Assembly (NCBI GenBank): GCA_016508695.1
Contig: VNKQ01000013.1
Location: forward strand, 620,001 to 684,000
Source of the DNA: Hyphodiscus hymeniophilus
Taxonomy: Eukaryota; Ascomycota; Leotiomycetes; Helotiales; Hyphodiscaceae
Length of the DNA stretch: 64,000 nt
Direction: 5' to 3'
The stretch's first letter is position 1, and each line of letters starts with the position of its first letter. A program made the position numbers and the translations under genes. Shown here in pieces: positions 35,527-47,279 of the stretch. The notes under the pieces were generated by a model. The model searched no databases. It was not told the origin of the DNA and worked only from the letters and a program-made list of their open reading frames with translations.

Positions 35527-38500
35527 TTAAAACAGCTTGATCATCTTTGCACCACCAGTCGAAGAAGCACTCTGTGTTGCTGAAGCCCCATTACTGGCGG
35601 CTCCAGTACCAGTCTCGGTGCGATTTCGAGTGTCGTTGTTGTGGAGGCCGACGGGCTGGTAAAGGTTGAGGGGAATGTTCGATACTAAGCTCGCGCTGAT
35701 GACTTTGGAGCCAGCAACGATGGGACCGACGAGTAGAGCAACGAACAAGATCAAGAGGGTGAAGTAGAGAACAGCGTATCTCCAAACACGTCTCTTGCGC
35801 AATTTAGATTGCTTCATCGAATAAATTGGTGGTCGAATTTGGCGACTATTTCAACATTAGTGACACTTCAAGCAAGCATAGGATTGAACATACCTAGGAC
35901 GGAGCCAAAAGAGCATCACAGAGTGTGCCTTATCAACCTGGGGAATGGCGATGACGGGAAGCATAAGGAAAAGAAGAATATGACCAAGGACGAAGTCACC
36001 AGCGAACATTCCAAGCTCGGTGATCTTGCAAAGGAATTCTCGAGCTGGCTGTGACATGGAGTGCCATCCCATGGAATACCATTTACCAGTCCAGAAGGCA
36101 ATGTTGGAAGTGTCGGCCTTGAATTCTCTCGTCAGCGCAAGGGAGATGATAAGCTTGTAGACGAATCGTTGAATGGCAGCTGCTGCTATCATTCCCAACA
36201 ACGCCTTTGTGAAGACGAAGCCTTCGAGGAAGAACATGACTTCAGCCATAACCAAAAGCATGATGACGGCAATGGCATGGGCAATGGCTGCCAAAACGGA
36301 ACCGAACTTCTTGCAACACATGCTGAGAACTGGACCCATACAGCAAGCCATGCCGAAGAACATAGCGCATACACCTGCATTGATACCGATTGGCGCAAAA
36401 GCTACGATACCGACTCGGAGTAGAGCGTTTGTCACGACCAGCGTAGCACCCTCGTTGAGTCCCTGGGTGACACCAGTCTGCGAGTTGATGAAGAGGTATG
36501 GGATCAATGTCAGAGCGACAATGACGAGAGGTCCAACGATCTCTCCAAAGAACAAGTTGGTGAAAGAGGCCCTAGGAATATCACCAGACATCTTGGCAGA
36601 TGGGTCTCCCAAAGCCTTTCGTTTATAACCAGTGATTCTGGTCCGGGACAGGCGGCAGTAGGCAATCCAGGAAGAGTCGTGAGAGCGAGAATTACCTCTA
36701 GACAGCCATCTGAGGAAGTCACGGTAGTCAATGAAGAAGTCGTTCCACGCGAATTGATGAGGATTGTAGATGAATGGTGACAGACACATAGCCATCAACG
36801 TGACCCAGAAGTAGATCAAAGCTGGTTGCCAGACTGTGAGGGTCGCAAAGAGAAGCATCATCAAGGCGCGAGCACCAAGATAGATGGCGGGGCCAGCAAA
36901 TCGGGAGAATAGAACACCGAATGGAATACGAGCAGTAGCGAAACCTCTACCAGTACCGATATATCTAGCACCCCCGAATGAAAGATCCTGTTGGACCGAG
37001 TTGGCATAGATTTGGCATACGAAGACCTCGAAGAATGGCGACAAGGAAGAAAATTGCTTTCCGAGACGAGTAGCAGCACGCCAAAATCCACGTTCTGTCA
37101 ACTCTTGAACCACGAGGGGAACGAAGGAGATGAAGAAAACGATGAAGATGGAGATAATGCAGCGATAAACCCAATCGAGAACGGGCGAAATGTTGGCGCA
37201 GCCAGTTGGGAAAAGAGGATCGGTGATTGGGACGTTCTTGTTATAGTCGCAGAGAATAACTTGATTGCGAAGGGCGCCAAGGTTGATCAAGGTGATCATA
37301 AAGACCTGCACAGACAACATGATGAACATGTTGTTCAAGTGGAAACCAGGATGGGCGTAGTAGAAAGACAAGAAGCGATCGAGAGGCAGTTGGGTGCCGA
37401 GATAGTAGTACTCTCTTGAAAGCATCTGCTCGCCCATACCAGTTCCAATCTTCGTTGTGAAGTTCAGAATGGATCCGAAACCAAGATCACGACCTTTGCC
37501 GCATTGGTAGTACTCGCAGTGCTTGATGCGACCACCACGTAGGAGCGCCGTCATACCAGCATAAATATCCTCGTTCAAATGAAGACCCTTCTGAGCTTTG
37601 GAAACACCACCACGTGTAGTCATGAAAATACCGTTGAGGAAATCGGGATGACCATAATGGAGCTTACCACCGATCGAGGCGAGAGTACGGGCGAAAAGAG
37701 TACCAAAGGTCTGTTCCTTTCCAGCAGCAACGTCACCAAGAATACCGATATTCTCAGAGAAAATGTATTCACGAGCTCCTAGAATGGCGACTGGGTTGGT
37801 CTGAGTATTCTCGACCCCGGGAGTGTACGGCGAGACATTATCAGTAGTCATTTCTTCGAATTCGGCAAGGACACTGCGGATCTTAAGACACTCCTCGAGG
37901 TAGTTGTCTTGGTTGGCGTCGATGAGCTGGATGTATTCACCACGGTAGAAGATGATGGCATGGTTCTGGTTGTCAGACTTTCCGTCACCAAGGATAGGGT
38001 TACCAGAGAGCTGAACACGGAACTTTGGTCGGCGCATGCCATTCTCCATGATCTCCGAGTGACCATCGATCAAAGCAGAGTAGAGACGGGGTTCTTCGCC
38101 TTCAACAAGAGGGGCCTCCTCATCCAGATACGCAATTTGGAGATCAGGGTAAGCACGGAGCAAAAACTCTGTGTTCTCCATCTCTTCTTTCTTGAACTTT
38201 GCATAGCGTTGCATGGAGACAATGAGCTTGAACTTGCGGCGGGCCATGCGCTCCAATTCACGCTCAAGCTTGTCAGAGTTGCCACCGAACATCTGGACGA
38301 CTTCGGGATTCTCAACACGGTAAAGAAGCTTAATAGCTCTGCTGTAGTTCATGAAACCGGAAATTGTGCGGTAGAGAGTTTGAGAGCGCAGAGACGCCCA
38401 GATTCGGGTACGGAGAGTGTACTCAGGTGCCGCGGATTTGAAACCAATGCAATAGAATGGGAGATCGTCAATCTTGCTCTTGGCGGTGTCCTTCTCGTTC

Positions 38501-41449
38501 TTCTCATAGTCACCATTAAATTGAGACGTTTCGTCAGCCAGAATCTTAGTGTCCTTCACGAAGCAGTCCCACTCGTGAGGGTGCAATTGCTTCAAATATT
38601 CGAGAAGAGTGACTCTGGAGTATGGCTCGTCTTCTCGGATAATCTCACGTAGAGAGAGAAGGATCTTCTCGCTGTAATGAGGGATCAAAACAGTGAAAGT
38701 AGGCATGTTGTCAACAGGGAGTGGCTCTGGAATCGGCGTTGATAGAGACTGAGCAAAGAAAGAAATACGTCGCTCGGCTTCGCTTTGGCTTGGGAAAAAT
38801 TCGGTTTTGAACGAATGATCTTCCTGGGAGACGAAGAAAGTGGGAGCACGAAGAGTTCTCTTTCCCTCTTGCTCAGAAGGCACCTGATGATAGAGCAATT
38901 TCTGGACGTGATCAATGGCGAGAAGATGCTCACGATACATGGAGATGACGATCGCGTTCCAGATCTGGGAAATCAAGACCTTTGGCTTGTACTTGATCTC
39001 CATATCGGTGGTGGCGAGGACCTTGGAATAGATACGCTTGGGAAGACGGGAGAAGATGTTTCTCCAAGGGGTCCAGATTGACACACCAAGGTAGAACGAC
39101 CGAGCCACGGAGTAAATGACGTTCATGATAATGTACCACAAGAAGGTGTCGAGGAAGAAAAGGCAGAGATCGGTAAAGAACATCAATCCAAGAAGGATCT
39201 TGGGCTGGTAATGGCACAAGTTCTCGCCGATATACATGACACCAAGGCAGTGCTCGATCTTCATCGATGAGAGGTACCGAATTGGATCACGGAATGACAG
39301 CGTCAAGAAGACGTATGATTCAGCAAGCTTAGCCGCAAAGACGCAAAGCCACAGCCCGTAAGACATCCACATGTCATTGCCCTGAAGACGTGGGTAGCTG
39401 GCAGTAAATGTCTGACTTGCAACATATTGCCTCGAGTTCTTTGTCAGGTAGCTTCCAAACAATCCACCAAGAGGCATGACTGCATAGAAGAAGAATGAGA
39501 ACAAGGCGATAAAGAATTGGACAATGCCAAGAATCCAACATATCTTCGAGCCTTGGTCGGTAGCAATGAAGAAGATGTAGACACTGGGAGCGAGGTTGAG
39601 AATGAACATGCCAATCAAGAACATGAGTCGTTTGGTGAGATGCTGAGCACCGGCCCATCGACGGGGAACGTAAGTCCATTCGGCAATTGTAGCAGCTATC
39701 ATGATAAGAGATGCAACGGCACCACCCAAAGCAACAGCGGACCATTGTGCAGGACCAGGAGGCAAATTGTTCTCCTCTTGCTTGTAGTTCTTCACCAGCA
39801 GAGTCGGAGAGTTCTTGGCAGTGTAAAACCAGAAAGCGGTGATGTGAATGACCCAAATACGGTTGAAGTTGACGAGCAAGTGGAACCACGATCGTGTCTC
39901 CTTGTATGTCTTGAAGAAGACCTTGTTCCAATTGACTTCCTTGAGTTTTAAGAATCGTTCTGCGGGCGCCAAATCGACAATTCGAGACTTGTCTTCCATG
40001 ACGATTCGCTCGATTCCCTCAGGATACCAAAAGAGCTGATTACAATCATCGTAACCGATAATCTTGTTGTGATCTCTCTCACGACGGACGTATTTGCCGT
40101 CTTGGATCTCGTAGCCCTGGTCTCGGCAGTACTGGTACAGAGGAGTGATGACGCTGTTGAGGAAAGTAAACTCATCCACGGGCTCAACCAAGTTCTGGCA
40201 GGCTGGAGAGTTGAGGTAATCGTCTGCACACTTGAAAATGAAGCAGAGACATTCGGGCATGAAGCGAACTTGGTTCGCCTCACCCCAGCAGAGGAGATAC
40301 AACGCAACTTGTCGGACGCGATCATGTTGAGACATACGATTCATGCGAGTCTTCCATCTGTACTCCGCAGCTTCGAGACTATTGTCGCCCTCGAGTTGCT
40401 CAAGCGTTTGCTGCTCATTCTGGGGGTCCAGCTCAGCCTTCTTCTTCGCGGCTCGTCTGGCTTTTCGGGTTCTGCGGTTTCCTTTACCAAGTTTCATGTT
40501 GGCGAATCCAACTGCATCATCCAAATCCAAATGTGCGGCAAAGTACCATTTTCGATAGTTGGCATTATCGCCTCCAATGTAGTCGGCGTGAAGGGAGAGG
40601 AGGGCCTGGTTGGGGGTCATGCGAGATGCTCGAGAATCAAGGAGGGTCATGAAATGGTCGTACATGTTGCGCATGCTGTCACGTTGGAAACCAAACTTGG
40701 CAGTCAAATCCAAGAAGATATCTTCAACTTCTTCCTTTGACAGAGGAATCTGCGCATCAGATGTCCAAGCTGGGTATGGCTCTCTGGAGCGTTGTCCTGC
40801 TGGGAGAACGTTGTTGTAGTCCATGCCATAGTTTGGGGTTGAGGCTCCGGATGATCTGTTGCCACCATATGAGACTTGTGATGAAGGAGGTCGGTATCCG
40901 CGTCCACCCATTTGGCTCTCATTGTAGCTGTTGTATCGCTCATCGCCACGTCCGTAGTAATCCATGTCAGTGGCTCGAGCCATGTCAGATCTCATGGTGA
41001 AGTCACTGAATGTCTCCGAATCCTCTTCAGAATCACCTCGACGCTTGGGCTGTGGTTGAGGATGGCCTTGGGCACCACCGGCATTATCGTAGTATTGATC
41101 ATTGTAATACTCGTCCTGGTATTGACCACCATGCTCTGCTCCCTCATAATATCCACCTTCTTGTTGGTATGGGTTATTCGCATCAGCGTTGTAGTAGCCA
41201 CTGTTTCATTGTCAATTAACGTTGTATTCGGAGCTGAGTATCAAGAACTTACGACTCGTCATAGTACCCATCGCCGCCCTGTTGATGGCCATGGCCTTGC
41301 TGATTTTCGTGACCTTGGTCTGCATACCCCCCATTGTGATCGTAATAAGGCTGGGCTGCTTGATCGTCCTGATAGTACGAATCCGTGTTTCCTTGCTGAT
41401 GATGGCCATAGCCATCATCGTAATGGCCCTGTTGTGGGTGTCCCGACAT
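35527..41449 (-). CDS. FKS1: 1,3-beta-glucan synthase catalytic subunit FKS1
   Basis: Three exons, 41253-41449, 35894-41200 and 35527-35845, with introns of 52 and 48 nt; 1,940 aa. The N-terminal about 120 residues are Gly/Tyr/Gln/His-rich (SGHPQQGHYDDGYG). The Fks1 domain (PFAM FKS1_dom1 region) follows, then TM bundles, then the cytosolic glucan-synthase core with GRDLGFGSILNFTTKIGTGM and GEQMLSREYYYLG. A C-terminal TM bundle ends in the small last exon, which reads SRQIRPPIYSMKQSKLRKRR plus one TM helix. The echinocandin hot-spot 1 equivalent is FLTLSFRDP (from F697). Hot-spot 2 equivalent is near LDWVYRCII (D1408). It uses UDP-glucose to make the main wall polymer at the plasma membrane and is activated by Rho1. 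The ATG at 41449 is the first in frame. The flanks are LCB1 and, 3.5 kb away, a GH72 enzyme. Confidence 0.97.
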
Positions 41450-44400
41450 GATTGCGTTCAAAAATCACCTCCTGGAAAAGTGAGGTCAGCGTATGTTCCC
41501 AAATAAAGCGTTCTCGTATTCAAGGGCGAATTCTAGGGGTGCCAAAGTCTGCGGAGCTCCCTGTGTAGAAGAACTAGGTGAGACTCACAATTAAATGCAC
41601 ATCGGTAGATGATTTGACCCTGATGCTGATTGTTTGTGAAAGGGTCGATAACAGCGTTTACGAAGCTGTTGAAATGGTTGAGCGATCGTGGACAAGTAGC
41701 GTACCGCTGACTTGTTGTTGTGGGACGGAAATGGAAGGCGAGACCGTCAATTGGAGATAAACTTTTATTAACGAACCGCGGGTTACCTTCGAAAAGATAG
41801 GTAGTGAGTGAGGTTGATCGCAACCGAAAATTGGTCGAGTGGACGAGGAAAGAAACAGGTCTCGTTTTCTTCCTTGTTGCGTGTTGTTGCTTGGGCGATG
41901 ATATCAGCCCCCTTCTTTTCAAAAGTGAGCAGCAAACAAGGCAGCGTCGCGTCCACACTCGCAGGATTAACGAAAGTGTGTTGACAGTGTTATCAAAGGG
42001 AGAAAGAACAACAACGAAATAAACACAGTCAACGATCGGACAATCGACGTCCAATGTTGAATATGTTCAAGATGTTGGAGAGAGATGGAGGAGGTAGGAA
42101 GAAAAATCGAGGTGCCGTTCTGGACGGTATGGCTATTCGAGTTTCGGGGGAGTGGAACTTGGGCTTGGAATGCTTGGAATGAAGGAGGGAAGAGTGGCCT
42201 AATGGGGCTTAGGGTGAGCATTAGGTTGAGGGTCAAGGATAATCTAGTCAACCGGCGGCAGAGAAAATCAGGATAGAGGCAGCTCTCAGGGGGGAAAGTG
42301 ATTTCCAAGCTCACCAACCAGGTATCTTGACTGGCTGTGGGTGCAGAGTCGTACTGATCTAGACAGCAATTGCGTATGGCTTCTGAACTTCTGTCCCTTA
42401 TTCGACCGACTTATGGGTCAGGATCCTAGGATTTACATAGTCTCTTCATAAATAGATTACAAATTGGACCGGTAAATGCATAATTCGGAGAATCAACAGC
42501 TGGAAGCGAACTTGGGACGAGGCAGTTCCCCTGAAATACCGGATACTTTGATGCTTCATCATGAATCAGCCGAATGTCCTTTCCCCGACGACAACCAAAT
42601 CTTCCAATACGTCTCAAAACGGTATCGTGGGCTGTCTAGCTGTCTACCTCATACTGTACCTACAGCACCAACGATTGAAAGGGGCAACACCAGGATCTGG
42701 CTGCGGCACTTCTCCCACCCGCAAGGAGTAAGGTGTTGTTCCTAGGTACTGTACTGTACTGTATGGACTCTTTAACGCATGATTTGAAGCACCTTGACAC
42801 CGACAGCATGGATTCCAACCATTTTATCTCTTGAACCTTCCAGACCTGCGAAGGCTGTGTTGGGTTGATTGGCTTGTTTGGGATTTGAGGCTTCAATCTC
42901 ATGCTGTTTCCATAACATCTAGGAGTGTAGAACACCACCACAGTACCTCTTACAGCCTAGCTACTTTACTGATCTACTGTGGCTGAAGACTCCGAGTCTG
43001 CATTTGTATCTGCGTGGCGCCTTCTCTGGCCACTCTCGTGACGGGAGTTGAGGTTCACGATGTCAGCATGCATCTATGGCCGCCACTCCCTGCCCTTCTG
43101 GCAGTGTTCCTGTCGTATCCGCCACCTCTAGCTCTGCACGTACTGCATATCGAGGCCATACACGCTCAACGATACGAGAGATAACGTCGGAGGCAAACTG
43201 ATAGTCGGGCGCAGCAGCAGAGACACAGAGTCGAGATGTCTAAATCATATCTCCTTTGCGGGGAAGACCGCATTCTCATACGGAGATCCTGTACACACAT
43301 GGAGAGGTTGCCCGACTGGAGAGTCGTCAGCAGATCGTCGTACCTGTCGCCATCTCTAGCTCCTAAAATAGAAATTAGCCGTTGGAGAAACTATCGCATT
43401 TTTCTGGTCCATCGTTTCCACCGTTCCAGTCTTTACATCGGCAATCCTGGATGGTGGAGCCGATTCGTCAGGCCTGTGCCACGGAAAATAGGAGGCGACT
43501 TAACCCCGTAGACTATCGAGGGAAGTTGTTGAACACAATAAAACCTAGCGAATCTCGGTCCACCCGGAGATATCAGGGGGACCGAAAGATAGGGGTAAAC
43601 ATAGCGCTTTTGAGTCTTCGTTATATTGTTAGATGTTGACTACTGAAGCCTCGTCGTGAAAACTCACCCGGGCAAAATTTCTATGCAAAGAACTCTTCTT
43701 CGAGAGTCGTCGATGCTGTTGAAACCTGGTAAAACATACCTTCTGCACTCATTTGTATTCCTTGTTTCCGGAACCACGGCCATCTTCATGGGCGTTTTAG
43801 AGCCTGACATGTTGCAGGTGCTGAGCCGCAGATCCACACAGTGAGACCTTACGCGTCTGAGACCAGATGGCATGAGTGTAAAGTGTTTATTTTGAATTTT
43901 GAATCCAAATAGCGGCCACTGAAGTGACACTGATGCGAGGATAGAAGAGGGAGGCGATAAGCAGCTTGCCCATATGGTTCTGCTCCTGGGATTCACTGCC
44001 CTCTTCTTCTTTCGACTTCCGGTGATGGAGCTCCTCCTGGATTCTCAATGGTTGCCCGTCCGTTACCAATCGACTGGAGCTGAAGGAGACAAGAGGGATG
44101 GCGAGAGTTCAGAGGAAGGAGGAACGCTCTCATCTCGACAAGGGGCTGTCTCTCGCATCGCAGAGCTTCTGATTCGAAGGAAGCTGATCTCGGAGACTCT
44201 CGGATTCTCGATTTGCGTTGTATGCTCGCTGCGCCTCGTTCAGGATCCAACCATCAGCTCAAAGAGGAATTGCCACGCGCACGTGATCTTCGACTGTGTG
44301 CGTAGTATCTACGAATCGTACGGGGATACCTGAGGATGAAACCCGCTGCTGCAAGGTACGCGACGGTAAAGCTGGACCACTGGAAAGGATCAGATATCAG

Positions 44401-44969
44401 ATACCACAAAGAGACCACATTCAGCTGTGGTGGTAAACAAGAAGGGAACACTTATCCTCGTCAAAGATACAATGTGAAATACAATAGAAATACAATAGAA
44501 AAGATAACAGAAAATACAAATAGAAAATACAATGAATCTATACTCCTCAGGTTCTCCACCCCCGCTGCGTCATGATGCTCATTGGACTCAGAGACTTGCG
44601 CAACACTTTAGCGCCAAGCCAGACCGTGTGTGTCCCCCCTTCGAAACTGCCCTGCCCTGAATCAACAACCCTCACACCTTTCTTCCAAGACTTACAACAT
44701 CAGACTTCCTGGCTTGTTTTCTGGAGGACAACTTCTTGCTGCCAGTTGTTTATTTCCTTTCACCACTCTTTACGGGTTCGCGACAATTGAGACCTTCTTT
44801 TGCATCAACCTTTTGGGACCTTCTCTCGCTGAGCTCCTTCCTGGTTTTCTCGCGCCCAAACGCATTCCAATCTTGACCAGTCAATCGAAACCCAACTTCT
44901 ACCGATTTCGAAGCCTCACATCGCCATTAGAATCAGCACAAATAGAGTAATAATACAAACGCAATCATC
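41450..44969. other. 3.5 kb divergent intergenic region, FKS1 / GH72
   Basis: No supportable gene. It holds the promoters and probably long 5' UTRs of two highly expressed wall genes transcribed away from each other. Visible features are a short (GTACT)3 repeat at 42746-42760 and an A-rich stretch at about 44470-44540 with repeated AATACAATAGAAA. Short hydrophobic frames (e.g. 43974-44333) have no family resemblance. Confidence 0.5.
42746..42760. repeat. (GTACT)3 microsatellite
   Basis: Three perfect 5-bp units followed by a partial unit. No function inferred. Confidence 0.8.
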
Positions 44970-46725
44970 ATGAAGCCATCCGGCTTGTCCACCGTCGCTG
45001 CAGCTGCGCTGAGCACCCTCTTTGCAACACAAGTCACCGCAACCCTCCAACCCATCGTCACCAAGGTAAGGCACTCAACTGCTTCACTCTAGTCAATACA
45101 ATTTGCTTATATTCACTTTCAGGGTTCTCACTTCTTCTACGAAAATGGTACCGAATTCTTCATTCGCGGGGTCGCGTATCAACAAGATGTCTCAACCAAC
45201 GGCACAACATCTGGCACAGGGACTTTCACCGATCCCCTTGCTGACGAAGCTGGATGCAAGCGTGATGTTCCTCTCCTCCAAGAGCTTGGCACAAACGTTG
45301 TTCGTGTTTATGCTATCAATGCTTCTCTGGACCACTCTGCCTGCATGGGCTTGCTTGACGCCGCTGGAATTTACCTCCTTCAAGATCTGTCCAACCCGTC
45401 CGAATCTATCAACCGTAATAGCCCAACATGGAACACCGAACTCTTCGCCTCTTATGCCGCCGTCGTTGACGCCATGGCCAACTACACTAACGTTTTGGGT
45501 TTCTTTGCTGGTAATGAGGTCTCAAACGACGTCAACAACACCGATGCTTCAGCTTTCGTGAAAGCAGCTGTTCGTGATATGAAGGCGTACATCAAGACCA
45601 AGAACTACAGAACCATTGGGGTTGGATACGCTACCAACGATGATGCCAGCATTCGTATCAACCTTGCCCACTACTTCAACTGTGGTGATGATCCTGCGAG
45701 TGCGATTGATTTCTGGGGCTACAACATCTACTCGTGGTGCGGTGATTCCTCCTACACACTTTCTGGGTATGATCAGCGAACTGCAGAATTTGCCAACTAT
45801 TCTGTCCCTGCATTTTTCGCTGAGTACGGCTGCAACACTGCTCCACCCCGTCTCTTCACTGAGGTTGGCGCCATCTACGGTGAGAATATGACTGGGGTTT
45901 GGTCCGGAGGTATCGTTTACATGTATTTCCAAGAGACCAATGACTTCGGTAAGCTCTCAGATGGCACTGTCTTTGGACAAGCTGACTAACACAATCTTAG
46001 GTCTTGTATCTGTCTCTGGCGATACCGTCAGCAAGCTGCCAGATTTCACTGCTCTATCGAAGCAATTGGCCCTCGCCACGCCAAGCCTGACTGCTTCTTC
46101 TGCATACAAGGTTAGTAACACGGCCGCTCAAGCTTGCCCCACGAGCGGTACTGCCTGGGCTGCATCCAGCAACCTGCCCCCGATTGTCAACCCCGACTTG
46201 TGCAGCTGCATGGTGTCTTCCCTCTCTTGTGTTGCCAACACTGGCCTGTCAGGCAATGAGACTGCAAGCCTTTTCAGCACTGTTTGCGGGCTCGACAACA
46301 GCGCTTGCAACGGTATTGCTGCCAATGCCACCACAGGAGTGTACGGTGCGTACTCTATGTGCGATGCCTACTCCCAGTTATCATTTGCCTTCGACCAATA
46401 CTACTCCTCCCAAGACAAAGCTTCAACCGCCTGTGACTTCAACGGAAATGCAAAGACACAAAAAGCATCCACCAGTTCCAACTGTAAAGCTCTTGTCGAC
46501 CAAGCCGGCTCGGGAGGGACTGGAACCGTTACCAGCGTTCCAACAGGCACCGGATCGTCAGGCGGCTCATCCGGCTCAAGTGGTTCGCCGTCCAGCTCTT
46601 CTACCTCCACCAAGAAGTCTGCAGCTGGCGCTGTCGTTGTTCCTCGCTTCGACACGGGTCTCTTGCAACTGTCGGCTTATGTCGTGGTTGCAGGTATGGC
46701 AGGCGCAGGCATGATTCTATTGTAA
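44970..46725 (+). CDS. GH72 1,3-beta-glucanosyltransferase, GPI-anchored (Gel/Gas family) with CBM43/X8 domain
   Basis: Three exons, 44970-45065, 45123-45948 and 46001-46725 (introns 57 and 52 nt), 548 aa. Signal peptide of about 24 residues (SVAAAALSTLF-type core ending TQVTA). The GH72 domain starts FIRGVAYQQD. It carries the acid/base Glu in FFAGNEVSN (E164) and the nucleophile in FAEYGCN (E266). After SVSGDTVSKLPDF, a Cys-rich X8/CBM43 domain (about 370-475, with CSCMVSSLSCV and VCGLDNSACNGI) marks the Gas1/Gel subfamily that has this module. A Ser/Gly/Thr linker and a C-terminal hydrophobic tail (LQLSAYVVVAGMAGAGMILL) indicate GPI attachment at the plasma membrane. Role: cutting and re-joining beta-1,3-glucan chains made by FKS1, which lies next door. 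Confidence 0.96.
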
Positions 46726-47279
46726 TCGTGTCGGTCTGGAAGGATTTGCTTGTATATTGTTGCATAGGCGTCTTTGCTTGGATGAAATGCGCGGGTTCAA
46801 ATCTCGGATCGCAACGGAACGCAGCACTGCTGTCCGATTCTAGCTCTTTCCTTGCCCTCTTTGGATGACCTATTCGGGCTTTTCTATGGAGATAACCCCC
46901 TTGAATCGGTCTTGTATAATTTTAGAATGCATTGATGGAAATTACGAGCGATATCGTTGTCTACTGGATCTGTGAATTACTCTAGGATGACTTGAAAGTG
47001 TGATGTCCAAACCCTCCGAATTGCCAACATCCGAATAAATAATACTGAAGCAATCATTATCTTCGAACACCCGACTTCAACCGCATAACTATACCGTAGC
47101 CTAATAATGAATCAAATCGCACCTATCGATTTCTTTAAAGTTCGTAGAATCAACCCAGAATGCGCTGCGCTTATCCTGCCTGGAATATAAGGTTACAATG
47201 ATCATCACTCCTAGCAACCACATAAACATAAACAACATCAGAACCTGCTCCACCACAGCGCAGATAGGTAGGGTCCGAG
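46726..47279. other. Intergenic region between GH72 and GCNA genes
   Basis: 554 bp, the 3' end of one plus-strand gene and promoter of the next. A GGGTTCAAATCTC word at about 46793 resembles a tRNA T-arm, but no cloverleaf could be drawn around it. Confidence 0.4.

Noticed and set aside
37909..38652. 247-codon plus-strand frame opposite FKS1 (and others at 40069-40740 and 36173-36628)
   Set aside because: Antisense shadows of a highly biased, long coding exon; no family resemblance and no splice support.
46785..46820. GGGTTCAAATC word resembling a tRNA T-arm
   Set aside because: No matching acceptor, D or anticodon stems could be drawn around it.
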